From: Affinirhizobium straminoryzae
Lineage (GTDB): Bacteria; Pseudomonadota; Alphaproteobacteria; Rhizobiales; Rhizobiaceae
Assembly: GCF_007004135.1 (NCBI RefSeq)
Contig: NZ_VJMG01000059.1
Location: 1 to 64,000, forward strand
Direction of reading: 5' to 3'
Length of the DNA: 64,000 nt
Shown piece by piece: positions 34,552 to 44,050 of the stretch. The position numbers and the translations under genes were made by a program. How positions within the stretch are numbered: position 1 is the first letter of the stretch; the number at the start of each line of letters is the position of its first letter. The notes below the pieces were generated by a model, which was not told the origin of the DNA, searched no databases, and saw only the letters and a program-made list of their open reading frames with translations.

Positions 34552-35034
34552 TCAGGAAATGGCCAGCACTTCCAGTTCCTGCCCGCCAAGCTTCACCACA
34601 TCGCCCACCGCCTTGCCGACCAGAGCACGCGCGACCGGCGAGACATGCGAGACGGTGCCGGCCTTGGGGTCGGCCTCGTCCTCCCCGACGATGCGATAGG
34701 TCTGCACGCGCCCGTCGTCGCGCGCGAAGCGCACCGTGCTGCCGAAGGCAATGGTAGCCGTCGAAACGGGGTCTGGCCTCACATCGGCGGTGCGCAGGCG
34801 CTCCGCGAAATACCGGATATCACGTGCCGGGCCGGCCGTCTGGCGGCGGCGTTCGTTCACATCCTCGATGGCATTTGCCGCCTCATAGGCGTCTCGCGCC
34901 GCGGCCAGTTCCCGCTCCAGCGCAGCAAGACCACTCTGCGTCACCAGATTGGGATGCGGCGAAATCACCCGGTCCGGCAGGATGGTTTCCGCCGCGGTTT
35001 CCGCACTTTCTTCCTTGGTGAAGGCAACGCTCAA
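34552..35034 (-). CDS. GreA/GreB-family transcript-cleavage factor-like protein
   Basis: A 160-residue protein. Residues 30-95 form a short coiled-coil region (TQSGLAALERELAAARDAYE) and residues 100-158 the GreA/B C-terminal FKBP-like domain (FGSTVRFARDDGRVQTYRIV, VSHVSPVARALVGKAVGDVV). Gre factors rescue stalled RNA polymerase; this looks like a rhizobial paralogue, not the main GreA. I choose the TTG start at 35034 (SVAFTKEESAE...) with GGAG nine bases upstream, because an ATG further upstream adds a proline-rich stretch unlike the family. Confidence 0.8.
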   Translation of the reverse strand: MSVAFTKEESAETAAETILPDRVISPHPNLVTQSGLAALERELAAARDAYEAANAIEDVNERRRQTAGPARDIRYFAERLRTADVRPDPVSTATIAFGSTVRFARDDGRVQTYRIVGEDEADPKAGTVSHVSPVARALVGKAVGDVVKLGGQELEVLAIS

Positions 35035-35248
35035 GGCTTTCGCTCCGCTGGTTGGTGAAGGGCGGTGTGATACACCCCTGTGAGGGGAGGGGGAAGGGCG
35101 GAGCAAGTTATGGGGGCAGTTCGCCGGCCTTGTGCCCGGTCCCACCATGCCGCAAACGGCACAATTTGTTTCGCGAAAACGACTATTGCCGCTCGCGGCC
35201 TGTCTCTAGGCTCCCTCGAAACCGTCTTGGCCAAGGGGAGCGTCCGCA

Positions 35249-37678
35249 ATGAAGAATCATGCCAGGGTTGTCGTCATCGGCGGTGGGGTCGTCGGCTGTT
35301 CGGTGCTCTATCACCTCACCAAGTTCGGCTGGACGGATGTGGTGCTGGTCGAGCGCTCCGAACTCACCTCCGGCTCCACCTGGCATGCGGCGGGCGGCAT
35401 GCACACGATCAACGGCGATCCGAACGTTGCCAAGCTGCAGAAATATACGGTCGAACTCTACAAGGAGATCGAGGAATATTCCGGGCAGGACATCGGCCTG
35501 CACATGACCTCCGGCCTGATGCTGGCGGCAACGCCGGAGCGCTTCGACTGGATGAAGTCGCTGCTCGCCAAGGGCAAATATGCCGGCGGCGAGGCGCGGC
35601 TGATTTCCGCCGAGGAAGCCTATGAGATGATGCCGCTGCTCGATCCCAAGCAGTTCGTCGGCGCCGTCTTCGATCCGCATGAGGGCCATCTTGATCCTTA
35701 CGGCACCACCCATGCCTATGCCAAATCCGCGAAGAAGAACGGCGCGGAGATCTATCTGCACACCAAGGTGGAAGAACTGCTGCAGACGCCGGAGGGCACC
35801 TGGCGGGTAGTTACCGACAAGGGCGAGATCCGCGCCGAGCATGTGGTGAACGCCGCCGGGCTCTGGGCGCGCGAGGTGGGCCGCATGGTGGGACTGGAGC
35901 TGCCGGTGCTGGCCATGGAGCACATGTATCTGATCACCGAGGATATGCCTGAGGTCATCGATTTCAACCGTACGACCGGCAAGGAACTGATGCACTGCGT
36001 GGATTTCGACGGCGAGATCTATATCCGCCAGGAGCGCAACGGCATGCTGATGGGCACCTACGAGAAGGATTGCCGTCCCTGGTCGCCGATCGAGACGCCG
36101 TGGAGCTTCGGCCATGAACTTCTGGCGGAGGATCTGGAGCGCATCACCAATGAGCTGGAAGTCGGTTTCCGCCACTTCCCGGCCTTCAACAATGCCGGCA
36201 TCAAGAAGATCATCAACGGGCCCTTCACCTTCTCGCCGGATGGCAATCCGCTGGTCGGGCCGGTGCGCGGCATGACGAATTTCTGGTCCGCCTGCGCGGT
36301 GATGGCCGGCTTCAGCCAGGGCGGCGGCGTGGGTCTTGCGCTCGCCAACTGGATCATCGAGGGCGATCCAGGTTTTGACGTGTTTGCCATGGATGTCTGC
36401 CGCTACGGCGATTATGCGACGCTTGCCTATACCAATGCGAAGGTGCGCGAAAACTATTCGCGCCGCTTCTCGATCCGTTATCCCAACGAGGAACTGCCGG
36501 CCGCGCGCCCGCTGCTGACGACGCCGGTCTATGACCGGCTGAAGGCGGAGGGCGCGGTATTCGGCGCGTCCTACGGGCTGGAAACGCCGCTGTGGTTCGC
36601 GCCTGAGGGTGTGGAGGATCGCTTCTCCTGGCGCCGTTCCACAGATTTCGACCATGTCGGCGCCGAGGCGCGGGCGGTGCGCGAGAGCGTCGGCCTGATG
36701 GAAACCTCGGGCTTTGCCAAGTATTCCGTCAGCGGGGAGGGGGCGGCCGTGTGGCTCGATCACATGCTGGCCGGCAAGGTGCCGCCGGTCGGCAGGATGG
36801 CGCTCTGCCCGATGCTGAACGAGGCCGGCAAGCTGATCGGCGATTTCACGCTCGCCAATCTCGATGACGAGGATTTCCTGCTGATCGGCTCCGGCATCGC
36901 CGAGGATTACCACATGCGCTGGTTCGAGAGCCACCTGCCGGAGGACGGCTCGGTGGAGATCGACGCGCTGGGCCTCAGCCTTGTCGGGCTGGCGGTTGCG
37001 GGACCGAAGGCGCGCGCGGTGTTGCAGAGCCTGACGCATCTCGACCTCTCGTCCGAAGCCTTCCCGTTCATGGCGATCCGCGAACTGGAGCTTGGCATGG
37101 CACCCGTGCTGATCGGCCGCGTCAGCTATACCGGCGATCTCGGCTATGAGATCTGGATGCGGCCGGAATACCAGCGCTATGTGTTCGAGACGCTGATGGA
37201 GGCGGGAAAGCCCTTTGGTATCCGCCTGTTCGGCCTGCGTGCGCTGAACGCGCTGCGGCTTGAAAAATCCTATGGCAGCTGGTCGCGGGAATATCGCCCG
37301 CTCTACGGGCCGCTGGAGGCAGGCCTCGGCCGCTTCGTGGCGCTCAAGAAGGAGGCGAATTTCATCGGCAAGACCGCGGCCATCGAGGAAAAGCTGTCGG
37401 GTGGTTCGCTCAGGCTCGTCACCCTCGTGGTAAAGGCCCGCGATGCGGATGTGCTGGGCGACGAGCCGATCTCGCTGAACGGGGAGGTTGTCGGCTGGGT
37501 CACCTCCGGCGGTTATGCCCATGCGGCGGGTTGCTCGGTGGCCATGGGCTATGTGCCCAAGGCACATGCGCAGGTGCGCGACGGCTGGCAGATCGAGGTG
37601 CTCGGCGAAATGCTCGAGGCGACTCTGCAGCCGGCGCCGCTCTTCGACCCTGACGGCCTGCATATGCGGCAGGGGTGA
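35249..37678 (+). CDS. Dimethylglycine dehydrogenase-like FAD/GcvT protein
   Basis: An 809-residue flavoprotein of the dimethylglycine/sarcosine dehydrogenase family. The FAD-binding motif VVVIGGGVVGCSVLYHLTKF covers residues 7-26, and SGSTWHAAGGMHT near residue 45 carries the His that binds FAD covalently in family members. A DAO domain runs to about 380, and GcvT plus GcvT_C folate domains follow from about 430 to 800. It should demethylate an N-methyl compound and hand the carbon to tetrahydrofolate. It lies 2.7 kb from soxBDAG and upstream of the liv operon. Confidence 0.88.
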   Translation: MKNHARVVVIGGGVVGCSVLYHLTKFGWTDVVLVERSELTSGSTWHAAGGMHTINGDPNVAKLQKYTVELYKEIEEYSGQDIGLHMTSGLMLAATPERFDWMKSLLAKGKYAGGEARLISAEEAYEMMPLLDPKQFVGAVFDPHEGHLDPYGTTHAYAKSAKKNGAEIYLHTKVEELLQTPEGTWRVVTDKGEIRAEHVVNAAGLWAREVGRMVGLELPVLAMEHMYLITEDMPEVIDFNRTTGKELMHCVDFDGEIYIRQERNGMLMGTYEKDCRPWSPIETPWSFGHELLAEDLERITNELEVGFRHFPAFNNAGIKKIINGPFTFSPDGNPLVGPVRGMTNFWSACAVMAGFSQGGGVGLALANWIIEGDPGFDVFAMDVCRYGDYATLAYTNAKVRENYSRRFSIRYPNEELPAARPLLTTPVYDRLKAEGAVFGASYGLETPLWFAPEGVEDRFSWRRSTDFDHVGAEARAVRESVGLMETSGFAKYSVSGEGAAVWLDHMLAGKVPPVGRMALCPMLNEAGKLIGDFTLANLDDEDFLLIGSGIAEDYHMRWFESHLPEDGSVEIDALGLSLVGLAVAGPKARAVLQSLTHLDLSSEAFPFMAIRELELGMAPVLIGRVSYTGDLGYEIWMRPEYQRYVFETLMEAGKPFGIRLFGLRALNALRLEKSYGSWSREYRPLYGPLEAGLGRFVALKKEANFIGKTAAIEEKLSGGSLRLVTLVVKARDADVLGDEPISLNGEVVGWVTSGGYAHAAGCSVAMGYVPKAHAQVRDGWQIEVLGEMLEATLQPAPLFDPDGLHMRQG

Positions 37679-37900
37679 CCGGCCGGTTTTTTGGTCATTT
37701 CCTGCTTATTTTCTAGGTCGTTTGGCCTGTTTGACGCCAGATAGCGGGCCGGTTGGGGGTAATTGGCGTTGCTCCATCATTTTGACTTCCCTTTTCGAGG
37801 GAAAGCAGTATGAAATTTTAAAAAGCGAAGAACCCGTAAGGGCCACACATACAAGAGACGCGGCCGTCTGTTTTCATGGATCGCGTCCGGGGGAAAATTG

Positions 37901-38803
37901 ATGGAGTATTTCATCCAGCAGCTCCTGAACGGGCTGACTCTTGGATCTATCTATGGCTTGGTCGCGATCGGCTATACGATGGTCTATGGCATCATCGGCA
38001 TGATCAACTTTGCCCATGGTGACATCTTCATGCTTGGCGGTTTCGCCGCCCTGATCGTCTTCCTGATCCTGACATCCTTCATTGCCGGCATTCCGGTGGC
38101 GCTCGCGCTGCTCATCATGATGGTCGTTGCCATGCTGGTGACCAGCCTGTGGAACTGGACGATCGAACGGGTCGCCTACCGACCGTTGCGCGGTTCGTTC
38201 CGGCTGGCGCCGCTGATCACGGCGATCGGCATGTCGATCGTGCTGTCCAACTTCATCCAGGTGACGCAGGGTCCGCGCAACAAGCCGATCCCGCCGCTGG
38301 TCAACGATGTCTTCCACTTCGGTGACGTCACGGTGTCGCTGAAGCAGATGGTCATCGTGGTCGTCACGGCCGTGCTGCTCACCATCTTCTGGTATATCGT
38401 CAACAAGACGCCGCTCGGGCGTGCGCAGCGTGCGACCGAGCAGGACCGCAAGATGGCGGCGCTGCTGGGTGTCGATGTCGACCGCACCATCTCGATCACC
38501 TTCATCATGGGTGCATCGCTCGCGGCCGTCGCCGGCACCATGTACCTGATGTATTACGGGGTCGCCTCGTTCGCCGATGGTTTCATTCCGGGCGTCAAGG
38601 CCTTCACAGCGGCTGTTCTCGGCGGCATTGGCTCGCTTCCCGGCGCCGTTCTCGGCGGCCTCCTGATCGGCCTCATCGAATCCCTGTGGTCCGCTTATTT
38701 CTCCATCGCCTACAAGGATGTGGCAACCTTTGCCATTCTCGCCTTCGTCTTGATCTTCAAGCCGACGGGGATCCTCGGGCGTCCCGAAGTGGAGAAGGTG
38801 TAA
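37901..38803 (+). CDS. livH: Branched-chain amino acid ABC transporter permease LivH/BraD
   Basis: A 300-residue permease with about eight hydrophobic segments, in the LivH family (LNGLTLGSIYGLVAIGYTMV, IGMINFAHGDIFMLGG, AVLGGIGSLPGAVLGG). It forms half of the membrane channel with LivM. GGGGG precedes the ATG by eight bases. It begins a codirectional operon livHMGF, a DUF6867-like gene and a binding protein; this order matches the rhizobial braDEFGC general amino-acid transporter. Confidence 0.94.
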   Translation: MEYFIQQLLNGLTLGSIYGLVAIGYTMVYGIIGMINFAHGDIFMLGGFAALIVFLILTSFIAGIPVALALLIMMVVAMLVTSLWNWTIERVAYRPLRGSFRLAPLITAIGMSIVLSNFIQVTQGPRNKPIPPLVNDVFHFGDVTVSLKQMVIVVVTAVLLTIFWYIVNKTPLGRAQRATEQDRKMAALLGVDVDRTISITFIMGASLAAVAGTMYLMYYGVASFADGFIPGVKAFTAAVLGGIGSLPGAVLGGLLIGLIESLWSAYFSIAYKDVATFAILAFVLIFKPTGILGRPEVEKV

Positions 38804-38807
38804 CTCC

Positions 38808-40205
38808 ATGACCAATGCACAGTCTCCTGCCAAGGAAGCGGCGCCGGGCGTGATGGCCCAGGCCGTTAAGGAAGGCCTCTTTGCCGGCATTCTGGCCTTC
38901 GGCATGTTCCTTCTCTATGTCGGCATCGAAACCTACCAGAACATCGACAACGCGCTGGTCTGGCGCACCCGCTGGGGGCTTCTCGCCATCTTCGTGGCGG
39001 TTTCCGCCATCGGCCGCTTTCTCGTCGTCGGTTTCTTCAAGCCGCGGATTGACCGGCGCAAGCTCGCCAAGGCCAAAGCCGGCATTCCCGAAGTGTCCGA
39101 CGACAAGGGGTTCTTTCACAGGAACTTCCTGAAGATCGCCATGCTGGCGCTGGTTCTCTACCCGCCGGTGGTCGTCAGCCTTTACGGTGTGCAGGGTTCG
39201 CTGAAATTCGTCGACAATTTCGGCATCCAGATCCTGATCTACGTGATGCTCGCCTGGGGCCTCAACGTCGTCGTCGGGCTCGCCGGCCTGCTCGACCTCG
39301 GCTACGTCGCCTTCTATGCGGTGGGTGCCTATTCCTACGCCCTTCTGTCGCAGACCTTCGGCCTGTCCTTCTGGGTGCTTCTGCCCATGGCTGGCATCCT
39401 GGCCGCGTTCTGGGGCATCATTCTCGGTTTCCCGGTCCTGCGTCTGCGCGGTGATTATCTGGCCATCGTGACGCTCGCCTTTGGTGAAATCATCCGCCTC
39501 GTGCTGATGAACTGGACCGAGGTGACCGGCGGCACGGCAGGCATTTCCGGCATCGCCAAGGCATCGATCTTCGGCATCTGGTCCTTCGATGTCGGCGCGT
39601 CGAACAATTTTGCAAGATCCTTCGGCCTGCCGATGTCCTCGGCTTACTACAAGATCTTCCTGTTCTACGTCATTCTGGCGCTCTGCCTGATTACCGCCTA
39701 CGTGACGATCAAGCTGCGCAGCATGCCGATCGGCCGTGCCTGGGAAGCGCTGCGCGAGGACGAGATCGCCTGCCGTTCGCTCGGCATCGACACGGTCAAG
39801 ACCAAGCTGACGGCCTTTGCCATCGGCGCCATGTTCGGCGGTTTCGCAGGCTCCTTCTTCGCGGCGCGTCAGGGCTTTGTCTCGCCGGAAAGCTTCGTCT
39901 TCCTGGAATCGGCCGTCATCCTGGCGATCGTCGTCCTCGGCGGCATGGGCTCGCTGACGGGCATCGCGGTCGCTGCGATCGTGATGGTCGGCGGCACCGA
40001 ACTTTTGCGCGAGATGGAATTCCTGAAGCATGTGTTCGGTGAGGATTTCACGCCGGAACTTTACCGCATGCTGCTCTTCGGCCTGGCCATGGTCGCCGTC
40101 ATGCTGTTCAAGCCGCGCGGCTTCGTTGGCTCGCGCCAGCCGACGGCCTTCCTCAAGGAGCGCAAGTCCGTCTCGGGTAGCTTCACCAAGGAGGGTCACG
40201 GCTGA
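38808..40205 (+). CDS. livM: Branched-chain amino acid ABC transporter permease LivM/BraE
   Basis: A 465-residue permease. The N-terminal 110 residues hold extra membrane segments (LFAGILAFGMFLLYVGIETY), as in long LivM proteins with a DUF3382 region. The core LivM part follows (LAWGLNVVVGLAGLLDLGYV, GYVAFYAVGAYSYALL, RLRGDYLAIVTLAFGEI, LGGMGSLTGIAVAAIV). It starts 4 bp after livH and its stop overlaps the livG ATG by one base. Confidence 0.94.
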   Translation: MTNAQSPAKEAAPGVMAQAVKEGLFAGILAFGMFLLYVGIETYQNIDNALVWRTRWGLLAIFVAVSAIGRFLVVGFFKPRIDRRKLAKAKAGIPEVSDDKGFFHRNFLKIAMLALVLYPPVVVSLYGVQGSLKFVDNFGIQILIYVMLAWGLNVVVGLAGLLDLGYVAFYAVGAYSYALLSQTFGLSFWVLLPMAGILAAFWGIILGFPVLRLRGDYLAIVTLAFGEIIRLVLMNWTEVTGGTAGISGIAKASIFGIWSFDVGASNNFARSFGLPMSSAYYKIFLFYVILALCLITAYVTIKLRSMPIGRAWEALREDEIACRSLGIDTVKTKLTAFAIGAMFGGFAGSFFAARQGFVSPESFVFLESAVILAIVVLGGMGSLTGIAVAAIVMVGGTELLREMEFLKHVFGEDFTPELYRMLLFGLAMVAVMLFKPRGFVGSRQPTAFLKERKSVSGSFTKEGHG

Positions 40206-41074
40206 TGACCTCCGGAAACACGACCATGACACGCGATACCATTCTCAAGGTCGAGCATCTGTCGATGCGCTTCGGTGGTCTGATGGCCATCAACGACCTG
40301 TCGCTCGAAGCCAGGCGTGGCGAGATCACGGCGCTGATCGGCCCGAACGGCGCCGGCAAGACCACGGTCTTCAACTGCATCACCGGGTTCTACAAGCCGA
40401 CCATGGGCATGATCACCATGAACCGGCGCAATGGCGAACAGCACCTTCTCGAACGCCTCTCGGATTTCGAGATCACCAAGAAGGCCAAGGTTGCCCGCAC
40501 CTTCCAGAACATCCGCCTGTTTTCGGGCCTGACGGTGCTGGAAAACCTTTTGGTGGCGCAGCACAACAAGCTGATGAAGGCGTCCGGCTATACCGTGATG
40601 GGCCTGCTCGGCATCGGCTCCTACAAGCGTGAGGCGGAAGGTTCGATCGAGCTTGCCCGCCAGTGGCTGGAAAAGGCCGATCTCATCGATCGCGCCGACG
40701 ATCCGGCCGGCGATCTGCCCTATGGCGCGCAGCGTCGTCTGGAGATCGCGCGCGCCATGTGCACGGGGCCGGAGCTTTTGTGCCTCGACGAGCCGGCCGC
40801 CGGCCTCAATCCGAAGGAATCGCTGGCGCTCAACACGCTGCTCAACAGCATTCGCGACGAAACGGGCACCTCCATCCTGCTGATCGAGCACGACATGTCT
40901 GTCGTCATGGAGATTTCCGACCACGTGGTGGTGCTGGAATACGGCCAGAAGATCTCCGACGGTACGCCGGACCATGTGAAGAACGACCCGAAGGTCATTG
41001 CCGCCTATCTCGGCGTGGATGATGACGAGCTGGAAGAGGTCATGCATGAAGAACTCGACGGGGGCTCGCTCTGA
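40205..41074 (+). CDS. livG: Branched-chain amino acid ABC transporter ATPase LivG/BraF
   Basis: A 289-residue ATPase. Walker A is GPNGAGKTTVF, the signature is PYGAQRRLEIARAM (the LivG version of LSGGQ), and Walker B is LCLDEPAAGLNPKE with the following IEHDM switch. The BCA_ABC_TP_C tail is present. The ATG overlaps the livM stop, and its stop overlaps the livF ATG, so the four core genes are tightly coupled. Confidence 0.95.
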   Translation: MTSGNTTMTRDTILKVEHLSMRFGGLMAINDLSLEARRGEITALIGPNGAGKTTVFNCITGFYKPTMGMITMNRRNGEQHLLERLSDFEITKKAKVARTFQNIRLFSGLTVLENLLVAQHNKLMKASGYTVMGLLGIGSYKREAEGSIELARQWLEKADLIDRADDPAGDLPYGAQRRLEIARAMCTGPELLCLDEPAAGLNPKESLALNTLLNSIRDETGTSILLIEHDMSVVMEISDHVVVLEYGQKISDGTPDHVKNDPKVIAAYLGVDDDELEEVMHEELDGGSL

Positions 41075-41820
41075 TGTCGGTCAACGTTAATCCCGCAGCC
41101 GAACCGCTTCTGAAGGTCAGCGGCGTCGAGACCTATTATGGCAGCATCCGCGCGCTATCGGGCGTCGACGTGCATGTGAACCAGGGCGAGATCGTCAGCC
41201 TGATCGGCGCCAACGGCGCCGGCAAGTCGACGCTGATGATGACGATCTGTGGCAGCCCGCAGGCCCGCAATGGCTCCGTCGTGTTCGATGGCACCGACAT
41301 CACCAAGATGCCAACGCATCTGATCGCGCGCCGCCGCATTGCCCAGTCGCCGGAAGGCCGTCGCATTTTTCCGCGCATGACGGTCTATGAAAACCTGCAG
41401 ATGGGGGCTGGCCTCGACAACCTGAAATATTTCGATGAGGACGTGGAGAAGATCTTTGCGCTCTTCCCGCGCCTGAAAGAGCGTCAGAGCCAGCGCGGCG
41501 GGACGCTCTCGGGCGGGGAGCAGCAGATGCTCTCCATCGGCCGCGCGCTGATGGCGCGTCCCAAGCTTCTGCTGCTGGACGAGCCCTCTCTCGGTCTTGC
41601 TCCGCTGATCGTCAAGCAGATCTTCGAGGCGATCCGGATGCTGAACGAGAAGGAAGGCCTGACGGTGTTCCTCGTCGAGCAGAATGCGTTTGCGGCACTC
41701 AAGCTGTCGCACCGCGCCTATGTGATGGTGAACGGCAAGGTGACCATGAGCGGGACCGGCAGGGAACTGCTGGCCAATCCGGAAGTGCGCGCCGCCTATC
41801 TGGAAGGCGGGCGCCACTGA
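41074..41820 (+). CDS. livF: Branched-chain amino acid ABC transporter ATPase LivF/BraG
   Basis: A 248-residue ATPase. Walker A GANGAGKST is near residue 46, the signature is LSGGEQQMLSIGRALM, and Walker B is LLLLDEPSLGLAPLI with VEQN at the switch, all diagnostic for LivF. It partners LivG as the second nucleotide-binding subunit. The small DUF6867-like gene follows after 21 bp. Confidence 0.96.
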   Translation: MSVNVNPAAEPLLKVSGVETYYGSIRALSGVDVHVNQGEIVSLIGANGAGKSTLMMTICGSPQARNGSVVFDGTDITKMPTHLIARRRIAQSPEGRRIFPRMTVYENLQMGAGLDNLKYFDEDVEKIFALFPRLKERQSQRGGTLSGGEQQMLSIGRALMARPKLLLLDEPSLGLAPLIVKQIFEAIRMLNEKEGLTVFLVEQNAFAALKLSHRAYVMVNGKVTMSGTGRELLANPEVRAAYLEGGRH

Positions 41821-41841
41821 GGCGCATGGGGGAGACTGGAT

Positions 41842-42195
41842 ATGCAAGGGCTTTTCTTTGAAAGCGATACCGGCGCCCGCTACGTGCTGCGCTTCATCGT
41901 GCTGCTGATCGGCCTGTGGACGGCCTGGCGCACGGGGCGTGCCGTGGCCGAAGGCTGGAAGGAGCTTCCGCTCGTCTTCGTCTACGTGCTGCTGCTTGGG
42001 GTGATGATGCGCTTCCTGCACTTCGCGCTGTTCCAGGGACCGTTCCTGGCGGCCGGCTATTACGTGCTGGATGTGGTGCTGCTGCTGATCTTTGCGGTTG
42101 CCGGTTTCCGGCAGCGCCGCACGAGCCAGATGGTGGAAAACTACTACTGGCTCTACGAGCGCGCAGGCACCTTTTCCTGGAAGAAGAAGAATTGA
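41842..42195 (+). CDS. Small membrane protein of the liv/bra operon (DUF6867-like)
   Basis: A 117-residue protein with about three hydrophobic segments (YVLRFIVLLIGLWTAWRTGR, VFVYVLLLGVMMRFLHFALF, YVLDVVLLLIFAVAGFRQRR) and a conserved tail (MVENYYWLYERAGTFSWKKK). It resembles DUF6867 proteins found in rhizobial liv/bra operons. Its role is unknown; position between ATPase and binding-protein genes suggests an accessory part of this transporter. Confidence 0.78.
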   Translation: MQGLFFESDTGARYVLRFIVLLIGLWTAWRTGRAVAEGWKELPLVFVYVLLLGVMMRFLHFALFQGPFLAAGYYVLDVVLLLIFAVAGFRQRRTSQMVENYYWLYERAGTFSWKKKN

Positions 42196-42313
42196 CAGGC
42201 TGAGGCTTTCGGCTTCAGATTGTTGTGAAAAGGGAACCAGTTACCGGCGCAGGGGTGGTGGGTCTTGCGCACGGTTCTTACACCGACCCGCTCAAAAAAC
42301 TGGGAGTAACATT

Positions 42314-43429
42314 ATGAAGAAGTCTCTTCTCTCGGCAGTGGCGCTGACGGCCGTCATGGCTTTCGGCGGTTCTGCCTGGGCTGATGTCCTCGTCGGCGTT
42401 GCCGGCCCGCTGACAGGCCCGAACGCAGCCTTCGGCGCTCAGCTCCAGAAGGGTGCGGAGCAGGCGGCAGCGGACATCAACGCAGCTGGTGGCATCAACG
42501 GCGAAAAGATCAAGATCGTGCTCGGCGACGACGTGTCTGACCCGAAGCAGGGCGTTTCCGTTGCCAACAAGTTCGTCGCGGATGGCGTGAAATTCGTTGT
42601 CGGTCACTTCAACTCGTCGGTTTCGATCCCGGCTTCTGAAGTTTACGCCGAAAACGGCATCGTGCAGATCACGCCGGCCTCCACCAACCCGAAGTTCACC
42701 GATCGCGGCCTGTGGAACACCTTCCGCACCTGCGGCCGTGACGACCAGCAGGGTGCCGTTGCCGGCCAGTATATTGCTGAAAAGTTCAAGGGCGTTCCGG
42801 TCGCCGTCGTGCATGACAAGACCACCTATGGTCAGGGTCTTGCCGATGAAACCAAGAAGGCCATGAACAAGCTTGGCATCAAGGAAGTCATCTACGAAGG
42901 CATCACCGTCGGCGACAAGGACTTCTCGGCGCTGATCTCCAAGATGAAGAATGCCGGCGTCGGCATCGTCTATTTCGGCGGCCTGCACACCGAGGCCGGC
43001 CTGCTGATGCGCCAGATGGCCGACCAGGGCGTCAAGGCGCCGCTGATGTCGGGTGATGGCATCACCTCCAACGAACTGGCGTCGATCGCCGGCGACGCCG
43101 TCAATGGCACGCTGATGACCTTCCCGCCGGATCCGCGCCAGAACCCGAACGCCAAGGACCTCGTCGAGAAGTTCCGCAAGGCTGGTTTCGAGCCGGAAGC
43201 CTACACGCTCTACTCCTATGCCGCGATGCAGATCTTCGCTGACGCCGCCAAGGCCGCCAAGTCGAACGACCCGCAGAAGGTGGCCGAAGCGATGAAGGCC
43301 AAGGGTCCGTTCAAGACCGCCATCGGCGACATCGGCTTCGATGCCAAGGGCGACATCACCCGTCCGGACTATGTCATGTACGAGTGGAAGAAGGGCCCGG
43401 ACGGCAAGTACAGCTACTTCCAGATGTAA
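42314..43429 (+). CDS. braC: Branched-chain amino acid binding protein (LivJ/BraC-like)
   Basis: A 371-residue periplasmic binding protein. The signal peptide is MKKSLLSAVALTAVMAFGGS, cleaved after WA near residue 23. The Peripla_BP_6 fold opens DVLVGVAGPLTGPNAAFGAQ and has ASTNPKFTDRGLWNTFRTCG. In the bra/liv family it captures Leu, Ile, Val and often other amino acids. GGGAG precedes the ATG. It ends the transporter operon, 118 bp after the DUF6867-like gene and before a clear terminator. Confidence 0.94.
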   Translation: MKKSLLSAVALTAVMAFGGSAWADVLVGVAGPLTGPNAAFGAQLQKGAEQAAADINAAGGINGEKIKIVLGDDVSDPKQGVSVANKFVADGVKFVVGHFNSSVSIPASEVYAENGIVQITPASTNPKFTDRGLWNTFRTCGRDDQQGAVAGQYIAEKFKGVPVAVVHDKTTYGQGLADETKKAMNKLGIKEVIYEGITVGDKDFSALISKMKNAGVGIVYFGGLHTEAGLLMRQMADQGVKAPLMSGDGITSNELASIAGDAVNGTLMTFPPDPRQNPNAKDLVEKFRKAGFEPEAYTLYSYAAMQIFADAAKAAKSNDPQKVAEAMKAKGPFKTAIGDIGFDAKGDITRPDYVMYEWKKGPDGKYSYFQM

Positions 43430-43470
43430 GATCCGGCAGAAGATCCCTGATCTTCGCCTCTCTTCGGAAA

Positions 43471-43495
43471 GCCCGGCCTCGCGCCGGGCTTTTTG
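43471..43495 (+). terminator. liv/bra operon terminator
   Basis: GCCCGG / CCTCGCG / CCGGGC followed by TTTTT, 41 bp after the binding-protein stop. The reverse strand also ends with TTTCC, so it may serve the convergent AAA ATPase gene too. Confidence 0.85.
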
Positions 43496-43507
43496 CATGG
43501 GAGACGG

Positions 43508-44050
43508 TCAAACCGCATCCTCCGCACCGATCCGGGCCAGCACAAAATCCGCCCGCTCCGCCGCGCTCACCTTCGGCAGCACCACGATCGTGTAACCAAG
43601 CCTCGGATAGAGATCGACCAGACGGTCATATTCCGCAAGCGCTCCCGCAAGGGCGTGCCGGCGCTCCCCATTCATCACGTAGATCTCCGGCCAGGGCGGT
43701 GTGAGAAACACGGTGCGGTGGTATCGGTGCCTCCTGCAGAGATCAAGTGCCGACGCGTCGCCTGTCGCCTGCCAGAGGGCGGCGGCCGCATCCACGAGGC
43801 TGCGGTCGAAGAAGGTCCAGCCGCTCTTGTCCGGCAGGTCTGCGCGGTCCGCCATGGCAAGCGCAATGGCGCGCCGGGCAAATTCGGCCAGGTTGACCCA
43901 GGGCAGGGCCCCGCCCGCCGTTGCCTGCTCTGCCTTGACGATGCGTCGACCGGGTTCGGGCACCGTTCTGAAACCGCGCCGCTGCAATTCGGCAAGCAGC
44001 GTGGATTTCCCGCCGCCGGAACAGCCTGAAAGGATGACGAAGCGGTTCAT
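43508..44050 (-). CDS. AAA-family ATPase / putative kinase (AAA_28)
   Basis: A 180-residue P-loop protein. Walker A is GCSGGGKST at residues 9-17. FFDRSLVDAAA and the segment near HRYHRTVFLTPPWPEIY match AAA_28 proteins, which resemble NadR-type or thymidylate-like kinases. The substrate is unknown. AGGAGAA precedes the chosen ATG; a frame extension upstream is open but lacks homology. It is divergent from the AAHS permease. Confidence 0.85.
   Translation of the reverse strand: MNRFVILSGCSGGGKSTLLAELQRRGFRTVPEPGRRIVKAEQATAGGALPWVNLAEFARRAIALAMADRADLPDKSGWTFFDRSLVDAAAALWQATGDASALDLCRRHRYHRTVFLTPPWPEIYVMNGERRHALAGALAEYDRLVDLYPRLGYTIVVLPKVSAAERADFVLARIGAEDAV

Noticed and set aside
35183..37663. 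Long antisense frame opposite the dimethylglycine-dehydrogenase-like gene
   Set aside because: No recognisable motif; the plus strand has intact FAD and GcvT motifs.
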